Shown: positions 7,045 to 13,911, counted from the stretch's first letter. The stretch is 14,138 nt of DNA from CAYXEN01 sp964464035 (GCA_964464035.1 CAYXEN010000073.1:1-14138); one strand, 5' to 3'. Notes: a model not told the origin generated them from the sequence alone. A program made the numbers and translations.

Positions 7045-8070
7045 CTAGCCGTCGTAGTATACCCCTTCGAGAACTTCTCTTCCTTTCGGGAAAGGCGCAG
7101 CCATGGCTTCCTCCACCGCCTCCTCGATCTCTTCATCGACTCCGGCGTCGATCGAGTTGAGGTCTTTCGTATCGACCGCCGCTTCCTCGAGCAGGTATTC
7201 CGTGTATGCCTCGAGCGGGTCTTTTCGTTCCCACTCCCTCTTGAGCTCGGCCGGAACGTAGCCGGCGTCGTCGTGCGCGGCGTGACCGAGGCGCCTGAAA
7301 GTCTTGCTCTCGATGAGGGCCGGTCCTTCGCCGGCCAGGCAGGCTTCTCGGGCTCTTCGCACCGCGTGGTATACTTCCAAGACGTTGTTGCCGTCCACGA
7401 TCACCCCTTCTATCCCGTAGGCTTCGGCCCGGACCGCGAGGTCCTTCACGTTCGCCTGCATTTCGACCGGTGTGGAGTAGGCGTAGAGATTGTTTTCGAC
7501 CATGAGGATGAGCGGCAGCTTCCTCACCGCCGCGAGATTCAGGCCTTCATGGAAAGCGCCCGTGCTCGTGCCGCCGTCGCCTATGTAAGTGAGGGCGACG
7601 TTGCCCGCCCCCCTGTTCTTCAGTGCCAGGGCGATGCCCGCCATTACAGGGATGAGATCGCCGAGAAGGCTGACGGGTGCTATGAGGCGCTTCTCGAGGG
7701 ATCCTATGTGCAGGGTGCCGTCCTTGCCTCCTGTCGGCCCGGTCGCCCTGGCGAGGTATTGGAGGAAGACGTCGGCCGGACGGAGCCCTCTCGTCATCAG
7801 GGAGCCGAGGTTTCTTATCATGGGGGCGAGGTAGTCGCCTTCTTCCAGCGCGTAAGCGCTTCCGACCGAGGTGGCCTCCTGGCCGAGGCTCGAGTAGAGG
7901 CCGCCGACGATCCGGTTCTGCTTGTAGAGGATGCCCAGCCTCTCTTCGACCCGGCGGTTGAGCTTCATGAAGTAGTAGAGGTCGAGCAGGGATTCCTTCG
8001 ACAGCTTCAAGCCGGGAGGGTTGGTTATCTTGTAGCCCCTAGATGTGGATTGCTTCGCCGTAGACGTCAT
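7045..8070 (-). CDS. 2-oxoacid dehydrogenase E1 alpha subunit, copy 1 (GDG type)
   Basis: This 341-residue protein is the second ThDP-dependent E1-alpha. The motif GDGGTS starts at G164 (D165) and closes with NNLY (N194, Y196), as in pyruvate and acetoin dehydrogenase alpha subunits. The active-site loop is LGHAAHDDAGYVP (261-273), with Ala where copy 2 has Ser. Compared with copy 2 it has an N-terminal extension of about 17 residues. I chose the ATG at 8070 because GGAGG lies six bases upstream; the gene then overlaps the end of lpd by 32 nt. A longer frame opens at 8112 but lacks a matching ribosome site. All ThDP ligands are present in both copies, so neither looks like a decayed duplicate. 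Confidence 0.92.
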   Translation of the reverse strand: MTSTAKQSTSRGYKITNPPGLKLSKESLLDLYYFMKLNRRVEERLGILYKQNRIVGGLYSSLGQEATSVGSAYALEEGDYLAPMIRNLGSLMTRGLRPADVFLQYLARATGPTGGKDGTLHIGSLEKRLIAPVSLLGDLIPVMAGIALALKNRGAGNVALTYIGDGGTSTGAFHEGLNLAAVRKLPLILMVENNLYAYSTPVEMQANVKDLAVRAEAYGIEGVIVDGNNVLEVYHAVRRAREACLAGEGPALIESKTFRRLGHAAHDDAGYVPAELKREWERKDPLEAYTEYLLEEAAVDTKDLNSIDAGVDEEIEEAVEEAMAAPFPKGREVLEGVYYDG

Positions 8071-9430
8071 GAGCGGCCTCCAGCATCGCTTCCGACAGGG
8101 TCGGATGGGCATGTATGGTATGAGTGATTGATTCCACGGTCGCTTCGAGATTCAACGCCGCCCCGGCTTCCGCTATGAGTTCCGTGGCCTTGGGGCCTAC
8201 GATGTGAACGCCTAGAACCTCGTCGTATTTCTTGTCCGCCACTATCTTGACCAGCCCTTCGGGCTCGCCGAGGATCGATGCCTTGCCGCTGGCCTGGAAG
8301 GGAAATCTGCCCACCGCCACGTCGTACCCGGCCTCCACGGCTTGCTTCTCGGTCAACCCCACGCTTGCGACCTCGGGGCGACAGTACGTGCAGGAGGGGA
8401 TCTTCTTGTAGTCGATCCCTTCGACCGGCCTGCCGGCCAGGTGATTCACCGCAAGGATGCCCTCGGCGCTGGCCACGTGCGCCAGCTGCGGGCTCCTCAC
8501 GATGTCGCCGATCGCGTATATGCCCGGAACGTTGGTCTGCATGAACTCGTCCACCTTGATGTAGCCGCCCTCGGTCTCTACGCCGACTTCTTCGAGCCCG
8601 ATTCCATCCGTGAGAGGTTTTCTCCCGACCGAAACGAGGACCTTGTCCACCTCGATCTCCTCGTCGGCATCCCCCGATCGAACGACCAGATTCACTCCTC
8701 CCGGCGTTTTCTCCGCCGACTTCACCTCGGAAGAAGTGGATATCTTCATGCCGCGGCTCTCGAGCGATTTCGCCAGGACGAGAGAGATCTCTTCGTCCTC
8801 GATGGGAAGGATCCGGGGAAGCAGCTCGATTATGCTCACTTCCGTGCCGAATGAAGCAAAGATGGACGCGAACTCCACGCCGACGGCGCCCGCTCCGACG
8901 ACTGCGAGTCGCCTGGGGATCTCCCTGAGCTCCAGTACATGGTCGCTGTTCAGGACGAGTAAACCGTCGGGAACTATGTGGGGCAGTGAAGCCGGTACCG
9001 ATCCCGTGGCTATGATTATCTTGCGCGCGTTTATCCTCTCTTCACCGGCCTCCCCCCGTACGCTCACCGTCGAAGCGCCGATCAACGTGCCCGCGCCGGT
9101 CATGACGTCGACCTTCCTTTTCTTCATTAAGTATTCGATGCCTTTCGCGAGCTTGCGCACGATCTTCTTCTTGCGGTTCTGGACCTTGGGAAAATCGACG
9201 CTCACTCCGTCGATCTTGATACCGAACTCCGCGCTCCGGTTTATCTCGTCGTGCAGGGCAGCGGTCTGGAGCAAAGCCTTGGTGGGGATGCAACCGCGGT
9301 GGAGGCAAGTCCCGCCCAGGAGGGGATCCTTTTCGATGAGGGCGGTCTCGAGGCCGAGGATGCCCGCCCTGATGGCGGCCACGTATCCTCCCGGCCCGCT
9401 TCCTATTATGGCAAGGTCATATGTTTTCAA
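8039..9430 (-). CDS. lpd: Dihydrolipoyl dehydrogenase (E3)
   Basis: E3 reoxidises the dihydrolipoyl group of E2 and reduces NAD+. From a TTG start at 9430 the product is 463 residues, the usual size. FAD binding is shown by AIIGSGPGG (8-15), the redox disulfide by GGTCLHRGCIPTK (C42, C47) and NAD binding by VVGAGAVGVEFAS. The catalytic dyad is in HAHPTLSEA (H442, E447). The TTG is preferred because AAGGA lies seven bases upstream and Lpd similarity begins at once (KTYDLAIIGSG). A longer start at 9496, also TTG, adds a basic stretch unlike the family. It is the first gene of the operon, and its last 32 nt overlap E1-alpha copy 1. Confidence 0.95.
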   Translation of the reverse strand: MKTYDLAIIGSGPGGYVAAIRAGILGLETALIEKDPLLGGTCLHRGCIPTKALLQTAALHDEINRSAEFGIKIDGVSVDFPKVQNRKKKIVRKLAKGIEYLMKKRKVDVMTGAGTLIGASTVSVRGEAGEERINARKIIIATGSVPASLPHIVPDGLLVLNSDHVLELREIPRRLAVVGAGAVGVEFASIFASFGTEVSIIELLPRILPIEDEEISLVLAKSLESRGMKISTSSEVKSAEKTPGGVNLVVRSGDADEEIEVDKVLVSVGRKPLTDGIGLEEVGVETEGGYIKVDEFMQTNVPGIYAIGDIVRSPQLAHVASAEGILAVNHLAGRPVEGIDYKKIPSCTYCRPEVASVGLTEKQAVEAGYDVAVGRFPFQASGKASILGEPEGLVKIVADKKYDEVLGVHIVGPKATELIAEAGAALNLEATVESITHTIHAHPTLSEAMLEAAHDVYGEAIHI

Positions 9431-9501
9431 GTCTCCATCCTTCCGGTCTGGATCTCTCTTCGTGCGGCGATGGAAAAGGCGGTTACGCCGGTGCAAGGAG
9501 C

Positions 9502-9513
9502 GTTTCGCGAAAC
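9502..9513. promoter_or_regulatory. Perfect 12-bp palindrome in the lpd leader
   Basis: GTTTCGCGAAAC is exactly self-complementary. It lies 72 nt upstream of the lpd start and downstream of the candidate -10, a position suited to repressor binding. No regulator gene is in the window, so the operator role is inferred. Confidence 0.35.
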
Positions 9514-9575
9514 AAGAGAGTATCGAGCAGAACGATTACTTCGTCACTTTGCGACAAGAGCAAACTTATCTACCT

Positions 9576-9604
9576 ATAATAAGAATCGAACCTTGAGGGC
9601 GCAA
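9576..9604 (-). promoter_or_regulatory. Weak candidate promoter of the dehydrogenase-lip operon
   Basis: On the minus strand TTGCGC (9604-9599), a 17-bp spacer and TATTAT (9581-9576) could drive lpd and the six genes after it. The -35 matches poorly. The same spot reads TATAAT on the plus strand (9575-9580), so direction is uncertain. Confidence 0.3.
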
Positions 9605-9711
9605 CCAAAAACGGGAAAGGATATGGGACCGGGTTGGTCCGTTTGAATTTACGTGACCGCCGCCGAACGACCTGCAAACGTGATGCCGTGGTAAAAACTT
9701 GGAAAGCTTCC

Positions 9712-9741
9712 TTGCCATTTTCCGCGTTTGTATTTTATTAT
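9712..9741 (+). promoter_or_regulatory. Candidate promoter of the enoyl reductase gene
   Basis: TTGCCA (9712-9717), an 18-bp spacer and TATTAT (9736-9741) give five of six matches at both boxes. Transcription would start near 9748, about 75 nt before the ATG. A perfect TATAAT (9765-9770) lies further on but has no good -35 partner. Confidence 0.45.
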
Positions 9742-9822
9742 AAAAAAACCAAAAAGGGGCTTTATATAATTAATTGTAAACGCGCAAGTTAGGCCGATAT
9801 CAAAGGAAAGCACGGTAGAATC

Positions 9823-10620
9823 ATGGATAAACGCAAGTGGGCATTGATCCTCGGAGCGTCGAGCGGCTTCGGGGCGGCGACGTCGAGAGAGCTCGCGAGG
9901 AGCGGTTTCAACATCTTCGGGGTGCACCTGGACAAGCGCAGCACGATGCCGCAAGTGGAGGAGATCCGGTCCGATATAGAAGCGGTCGGCGGCGAGGCGG
10001 TCTTTTTCAACGTGAACGCCGCCAGCGAAGAAAAACGCGGGGAAGTGGTGGAGGCAATCCGCGCGAGGCTCGTTGAAAGCGACCTTCGTCCACGGCTCAA
10101 GGTTTTCATGCACTCGCTCGCTTTCGGCGCGCTGAAGCGTTTCGTTCCCGTCGAAGGAGAAGAAGTGGTGAACAGCTCGCAGATGGGTTGGACTCTGGAC
10201 GTCATGGCCCACTCGCTCGTCTACTGGACACAGGATCTCATCGCGGCCGGTCTTCTGGGCGAGGGAAGCAGGATCTTCGCGATGACGAGCTCGGGCGGTG
10301 AGAGGGTGTTGCCCTACTACGGCGCCGTCTCCGCGGCGAAAGCGGCGCTCGAATCCCACATGCGCCAGTTGAGCGTCGAGCTCGTCCCGCTCGGCATCAG
10401 CATCAACGCCATTCGAGCCGGGGTGACGGACACGCCCGCCTTGCGCAAGATACCTGATTCCGAGAGGCTCGTGGAAAAGGTGAGAAGCAAGAACCCGGGC
10501 GGGAGATTGACGCGCCCCGAGGATATTGCTCTCGTCATCAAGGCCCTGAGCACGGTGGAGACGAGCTGGATGACGGGAAACGTGATCGGAGTCGACGGCG
10601 GGGAACACCTCGTCGATTGA
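9823..10620 (+). CDS. FabL/FabI-like enoyl-[ACP] reductase (atypical SDR)
   Basis: The 265-residue protein is a short-chain dehydrogenase fold with a nucleotide site LGASSGFGAA (10-19). Its active site is Y166-x6-K173 in LPYYGAVSAAKAALE, the spacing of enoyl-ACP reductases FabI and FabL rather than the Y-x3-K of ordinary SDRs. HSLAFG (97-102) recalls FabI HSIAFA. The C-terminal part (TDTPALRKIPDSERL, then NPGGRLTRPEDIA) resembles FabL of Bacillus. The Tyr that FabI has ten residues before the catalytic Tyr is absent here, as in FabL. Predicted role: the last reduction of fatty acid elongation; a carbonyl reductase role is not excluded. It is divergent from the dehydrogenase operon and convergent with the membrane protein gene (11 nt apart). 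The ribosome site is weak, with AAAGGA about 15 nt upstream. Confidence 0.75.
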   Translation: MDKRKWALILGASSGFGAATSRELARSGFNIFGVHLDKRSTMPQVEEIRSDIEAVGGEAVFFNVNAASEEKRGEVVEAIRARLVESDLRPRLKVFMHSLAFGALKRFVPVEGEEVVNSSQMGWTLDVMAHSLVYWTQDLIAAGLLGEGSRIFAMTSSGGERVLPYYGAVSAAKAALESHMRQLSVELVPLGISINAIRAGVTDTPALRKIPDSERLVEKVRSKNPGGRLTRPEDIALVIKALSTVETSWMTGNVIGVDGGEHLVD

Positions 10621-10631
10621 CACCAGTCCGA

Positions 10632-11561
10632 TCAATACAGGGAGAACGTGACGAGACCGGGCGCCAGGAGCAGCGCCGCGACTACAACCTTCCAGTATAG
10701 ATTCCCCCTTGCACCGAGAATGGTTTCCAGTACGCGGGCGCCCCTGCATGCGAGAGCGGCGATGCTCGCGTATGCGAGCAGATAGAGGACGGGCGCCGAA
10801 TCGCTGTGCGCGGCCGCGGGCAGAAGCGCAAGGGAGAGGGCGATCGTGCCGGCCAAGAGAATCGCCGGGGTCTTGGATGCAGCCGGTTCCCCGGGCGGCG
10901 CCCCCGAGACGGCCATGACGAGAAGCGGCGAGTAGCCGGCCAGAGCAAGCAAGGCCGGCGAGGAGTGAAGAATCTTCGACCATTCTCTCCATGACGCGAA
11001 GCGGTAGCCGCCGCCAGCCCACGATCGAGCATTCACATCGACCAGTCCCAGCTTGACGGCGGCCGCTGCGGCCAGGATGGTCAGGGCGGCGAAGAGAAGG
11101 GCCTGCTTCGGCCGGCGCGATAGGACGAGGACGGCGAAGAAGAAGGGAAGGAGATAGAGAAGCTGGTGCGAACGCAGGGAGGAAGCGGCGAGCAGGAATC
11201 CGGCGAGGACGACTCCCCTGGCGCCGGCTCCTCTTCCGGCGATGAGCAGTATGCAAATGAGTACCGACGCCACGGCCGAGGCTGCAGCCGGTTCCCGGGC
11301 CCCCAGGAAGACGAAAGGCGACGACACCGCGACTGCGACGCCTCCCCATCCCCCGGGAAAACCGCTGGATCCGGCGATCCGCATCCCCACCGCAGCCGTC
11401 AGCGCCAGCAGGGGAAGCAGAAGAACCAATCCGGCGGCGGATACGCTTCCCGGCGAGGCGATAGGATCACGGGCCGGCGGTGAAGAAGCGGAAACGAGCA
11501 GGGCGACCGCGACGGCCGCGATCCACGCACATATCAAGGTCGTCCAATAAGATCTGGGCAT
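10632..11561 (-). CDS. Polytopic membrane protein of unknown function
   Basis: I do not recognise the family. The 309-residue product is very rich in Ala, Leu and Val, with about nine to eleven hydrophobic segments (roughly 7-24, 41-61, 92-109, 131-148, 153-172, 201-219, 231-250, 255-272 and 288-306, with weaker ones between). Polar landmarks are RSHQLLYLLP (130-139) and YRFASWREWSKILHSS (186-201), perhaps a loop at the membrane face. Such a layout can occur in GT-C-type glycosyltransferases or polymerases, but no catalytic motif is visible, so that is only a thought. It starts 12 nt after the CoA-binding gene with no clear Shine-Dalgarno site, suggesting coupled translation, and ends 11 nt from the convergent reductase gene. 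Confidence 0.7.
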   Translation of the reverse strand: MPRSYWTTLICAWIAAVAVALLVSASSPPARDPIASPGSVSAAGLVLLLPLLALTAAVGMRIAGSSGFPGGWGGVAVAVSSPFVFLGAREPAAASAVASVLICILLIAGRGAGARGVVLAGFLLAASSLRSHQLLYLLPFFFAVLVLSRRPKQALLFAALTILAAAAAVKLGLVDVNARSWAGGGYRFASWREWSKILHSSPALLALAGYSPLLVMAVSGAPPGEPAASKTPAILLAGTIALSLALLPAAAHSDSAPVLYLLAYASIAALACRGARVLETILGARGNLYWKVVVAALLLAPGLVTFSLY

Positions 11562-11573
11562 GGTTCGTCAGGA

Positions 11574-11945
11574 TCAATAATCCGCGGGCGTCTCTCCAAT
11601 GTCAACTATGCTGCAGGCCAGGATCGGATTCAGGCCGAGGGCCTTGGCCTTTGCGACGACTTCCTCGTTCTCGCTCCCCGGGTTGAGAAAGAGTTCCTTG
11701 GGGGATTTCTCGGCTATGTCCTCGAGCACCTCGAGCGTGACCCGCGGCGGCAGATAGACCGAAACACGGTCGATGTCGCCGGGAACGTCGAGAACGGTCT
11801 TGTAAGCCTTGAGCCCCTCGATCTCCTCTTCCTTCGGATTCACGGGATAGACTTCGAACCCCTGCTTCAAGTAAGCCCTCACGGCCTTGTTGCTGAATTT
11901 CTCTCGATTGTTGGATGCGCCTATGATCGCTACTTTCATTGCCAT
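11574..11945 (-). CDS. CoA-binding domain protein (YccU-like)
   Basis: The 123-residue protein is a single Rossmann-type CoA-binding domain. VAIIGASNNREKFSNKA near the N terminus is the nucleotide loop. EVYPVNPKEEEIEGLKAY is the second strand region typical of this family, and LNPGSENEEVV and ACSIVDIG close the fold. Length matches the stand-alone family related to the N-terminal domain of succinyl-CoA ligase alpha. The exact role of these small proteins is not known; they probably bind CoA or an acyl-CoA in the cytoplasm. AAAGGAG lies six bases before the ATG at 11945 (a second ATG follows at 11939). It heads a two-gene unit with the membrane protein and has its own candidate promoter. Confidence 0.85.
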   Translation of the reverse strand: MAMKVAIIGASNNREKFSNKAVRAYLKQGFEVYPVNPKEEEIEGLKAYKTVLDVPGDIDRVSVYLPPRVTLEVLEDIAEKSPKELFLNPGSENEEVVAKAKALGLNPILACSIVDIGETPADY

Positions 11946-11996
11946 GTCGCTCTCCTTTCAGCGGGGTGACATGCGCCGTCTCCCCGCGTGCTCAAT

Positions 11997-12025
11997 AATA
12001 TAATGAGCGCGGTTGTGAGTGGAAA
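11997..12025 (-). promoter_or_regulatory. Candidate promoter of the CoA-binding/membrane protein pair
   Basis: On the minus strand TTTCCA (12025-12020), a 17-bp spacer and TATATT (12002-11997) precede the ATG at 11945. Transcription would start near 11990, giving a leader of about 45 nt. The site lies in the short gap after the 3D-domain gene. Confidence 0.45.
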
Positions 12026-12061
12026 CCCATTGTTGCGGGGATGGAGAGGATTCCCGGCCGC

Positions 12062-12814
12062 TCAATCGGCGTCCGGAGCGGAGGTCATTCCCAGAAGGGG
12101 GCTGATTCCGGCCGGCTTGGTGAGGGTTATCTCCCTTCTGCCGAAGACGAGAGCCTCCCTGCGTGACGGGAACCATATGTCGACGTGGCGCCTCCACCGG
12201 CGGTTCATCGAGTCCTCTATGGTGAACTCACCCAACCCTTCCAGCATCACCTTGTCGCCGAAGGAGAATGGAGCGTCGGGAGTGTAGGGTTGCAAGAGGT
12301 CGCGGGAGAGAGCGATGACGCCTCGTCGCGTGGGCGTGTTGGCGGCGGTGATGAACGGCGTGTCGTCGGTTTCGAATGGGGAACTGCTGTAACCTGTGGC
12401 TATGACCTTGAGCCTCACTTCGCCGCCGTTGTGGATTTCGTATCCCGCATCGACCAACAGGTCGTACATCCGGGCCTGTTCGTCGAGCAGTTTTTTCACC
12501 GCGTTCTTTAGCGAGTAGTTCTCGGAGTTCACGTGGAAGCTTAGATACCTGTAAGCGCTCTTCTTTTCCTCGAGGGCGTGGTGCTCATGAACGTAGAGCA
12601 GGGTCGGCCCCACGGTGACGAGGATGAGGGCCAGGGCGGCGCATGCTCGCCTCGGTGTGGCGAAGGCCCAGGCTGCCCGGCGGGGAAGCGGCGAGAGGAA
12701 ATCCCATATCCGGCCCGCGGCCAGGACCAGCGAGACTTCGATGCTCCGGGCCTTGAGCAGGGTACGGTTGATGCTCATCATGAGAGCTTCTTCTGTCTTC
12801 TCTAGCCAATCCAT
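12062..12814 (-). CDS. Membrane-anchored 3D-domain protein, probable cell-wall enzyme
   Basis: The 250-residue product has a cytoplasmic N terminus of about 55 residues, one membrane helix (about 56-76, CAALALILVTVGPTLLYV), a short coiled stretch, and a C-terminal 3D domain (about 134-230). The 3D domain is the MltA-type double-psi barrel named for three Asp. Visible motifs are ATGYSSSPFETDDTPFITA, GVIALSRDLL, FGDKVMLEG and FTIEDSMNRRWRRHVDIWF. Proteins with this domain cut or remodel peptidoglycan, often as lytic transglycosylases; activity here is inferred. I chose the ATG at 12814 because AAGGGG lies eight bases upstream; the in-frame GTG at 12823 abuts that same site and is less likely. 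The leader carries its own promoter and a terminator-like hairpin. Confidence 0.85.
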   Translation of the reverse strand: MDWLEKTEEALMMSINRTLLKARSIEVSLVLAAGRIWDFLSPLPRRAAWAFATPRRACAALALILVTVGPTLLYVHEHHALEEKKSAYRYLSFHVNSENYSLKNAVKKLLDEQARMYDLLVDAGYEIHNGGEVRLKVIATGYSSSPFETDDTPFITAANTPTRRGVIALSRDLLQPYTPDAPFSFGDKVMLEGLGEFTIEDSMNRRWRRHVDIWFPSRREALVFGRREITLTKPAGISPLLGMTSAPDAD

Positions 12815-12833
12815 TTCGTTCACCCCTTAAAAC

Positions 12834-12855
12834 AAAAAAACCAACGGGCTGTCGG
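12834..12855 (-). terminator. Terminator-like hairpin in the leader of the 3D-domain gene
   Basis: On the minus strand CCGAC-agccc-GTTGG (one G-U pair, extendable by an A-U) is followed directly by seven T. It lies between the candidate promoter (12924-12953) and the ribosome site of the gene it precedes, so it would act as an attenuator and not a gene end. The stem is short, so strength is doubtful. Confidence 0.4.
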
Positions 12856-12923
12856 TCTGGATCTGAAACCCCGCCTATCGAATGCTCTGAAACACCGAAG
12901 GCCTATTCTGTTTTCGGAGTATA

Positions 12924-12953
12924 ATTATATAATTACAATTTACCACAAGTCAA
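12924..12953 (-). promoter_or_regulatory. Strong candidate promoter of the 3D-domain gene
   Basis: On the minus strand TTGACT (12953-12948), an 18-bp spacer and a perfect TATAAT (12929-12924) sit in an AT-rich patch. This is the best promoter match in the window. Transcription would start near 12917, leaving a leader of about 100 nt that begins with a small hairpin (12895-12917). Confidence 0.6.
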
Positions 12954-12960
12954 CATCAAA

Positions 12961-13012
12961 AGGGGTGCGGTGGGATCCGGAGGAGGCCCCGAAGGAGGGG
13001 AACCGGAGGGCA
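12961..13012 (+). other. G-rich purine tract in the intergenic region
   Basis: The plus strand has repeated G runs (GGGG at 12962, GGG at 12972, GGAGGAGG from 12979, GGAGGGG from 12994, GGAGGG from 13005). It lies between the end of the secreted-protein gene and the promoter of the 3D-domain gene. Several GGAGG words resemble ribosome sites, but no supported start codon or ORF follows. It may fold as a G-quadruplex or be part of the 3' region of the secreted-protein transcript. Confidence 0.35.
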
Positions 13013-13117
13013 ACTTATTACACCTCAACACAATAGAGCGGAAATGCTCGGGAGATGGCAATCCAAGAAATCCGCTCGATGTCCCCAAGGAGAGCCGACG
13101 CACGGGCGGGCTGTGCG

Positions 13118-13858
13118 CTATTTCTTGGCCTTCTGGTACTTGGGTCGAATATCGTCGAGGGCGAAGTATCCGTCGAGAAAGTATTCGGTCGAGGATGCCG
13201 GGAAATCAAGATATATAGGAATATTCTTGTTCATATCTAAATATGAATAAAACGGTACGGAGCCGGTCATGAGGACCATGAGCTTGGTGCACACGATGGA
13301 TCCGCCTGTTATCTCCAACTCCTCCTCGCTCGCGGTGGTCACCTTGGTGTCCACTTTCATGAAATCGGATGGATAGAAGAGAACGAAGGCTTTGAACTCC
13401 TTCCTGGGCTCGAGATACGCGCGGGCTAGGACTACTTCGTGGGCCGCCTCGTAGTTCTCGAAGAAAAGCACGTCGGCCCCCTGGACGGGCATCATCGAGG
13501 GGATTTTCTCTCCATTGATTTTCAAGTCACCGAAGATGGTGTCTCTCTCCAGCTTGACTATTCCTTCGAATTGCATTTGGCCGGGCTTGGTCCCTTCGAA
13601 CCGGAACGAGATGGGTTTGTATGTCTTTCTGTGCAGTTTGGTGTGAGATTTCAGTTCGTACTGTTCATCGTTGAACTTGATTCTTGTCTTTGCGTCTATG
13701 AGAAGAAACTTGCCGTCTTCTCGCGCCTGGAAGGCGCTAGTTCCTGAGTACACGCCCTGGATGAAGACGTAGTACTTGGCGGAATGCGGAAACGGGTCTG
13801 CAACGGCGCCCTGCGCGATGGACAATGCTCCAAGCAAGCATGCAATCATGTATCTCAT
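13118..13858 (-). CDS. Secreted protein of unknown function, possibly DUF3108-like
   Basis: The 246-residue product begins with a clear Sec signal peptide, MRYMIACLLGALSIAQGAVA, with likely cleavage after residue 20, leaving a mature protein of about 226 residues. The rest looks like alternating beta strands (YYVFIQGVYSGTSAFQAR, then KFLLIDAKTRIKF and ISFRFEGTKPGQMQFEG). That is reminiscent of periplasmic DUF3108-type or other lipid-binding beta-sheet proteins; I cannot confirm the family. There is no lipobox, and the single Cys of the mature part is in GGSIVCTKL. GGAG lies five bases before the ATG. The palindromic element copy B begins only 53 nt upstream, so the promoter lies in or beyond that repeat. 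Confidence 0.8.
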   Translation of the reverse strand: MRYMIACLLGALSIAQGAVADPFPHSAKYYVFIQGVYSGTSAFQAREDGKFLLIDAKTRIKFNDEQYELKSHTKLHRKTYKPISFRFEGTKPGQMQFEGIVKLERDTIFGDLKINGEKIPSMMPVQGADVLFFENYEAAHEVVLARAYLEPRKEFKAFVLFYPSDFMKVDTKVTTASEEELEITGGSIVCTKLMVLMTGSVPFYSYLDMNKNIPIYLDFPASSTEYFLDGYFALDDIRPKYQKAKK

Positions 13859-13879
13859 CTTTTCTCCTCTCTAGTCATG

Positions 13880-13899
13880 TGCCGCGGGTCCTGTCGGCG
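13880..13899 (+). repeat. 20-bp direct repeat, copy 2 (partner at 111-130)
   Basis: TGCCGCGGGTCCTGTCGGCG matches 111-130 at 19 of 20 bases in the same orientation. It lies between the secreted-protein start and palindromic element copy B. Confidence 0.6.
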
Positions 13900-13911
13900 G
13901 CTTGGGCTCTT

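Larger units (their letters stand above)
9431..9822. other. 392-nt divergent intergenic region between the lpd operon and the enoyl reductase gene
   Basis: No coding sequence is supported here. It holds candidate promoters in both directions, a 12-bp perfect palindrome (9502-9513), a small inverted repeat GGACC-GGGTT-GGTCC (9626-9640) and an AT-rich tract (about 9721-9780) with several TATAAT-like words. The length and symmetric sites suggest regulation of the operon. The minus-strand leader in front of lpd would be about 140 nt. Confidence 0.6.

Noticed and set aside
6054..8127. Long plus-strand open frames opposite the two E1-alpha genes
   Set aside because: They mirror the codon pattern of the real minus-strand genes, lack recognisable domains and cross gene borders. 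The minus-strand frames have clear motifs and ribosome sites.
9649..11349. A minus-strand open frame of over 560 codons spanning the reductase, the intergenic gap and part of the membrane protein gene
   Set aside because: It is antisense to a well-supported reductase and out of frame with the membrane protein. Its composition is Arg/Pro-rich and shows no domain.
12895..12953. A GEMM (c-di-GMP) riboswitch, suggested by GGCGGGGTT in the 3D-gene leader
   Set aside because: The remaining conserved parts of that riboswitch are absent and the leader is too short for both helices.
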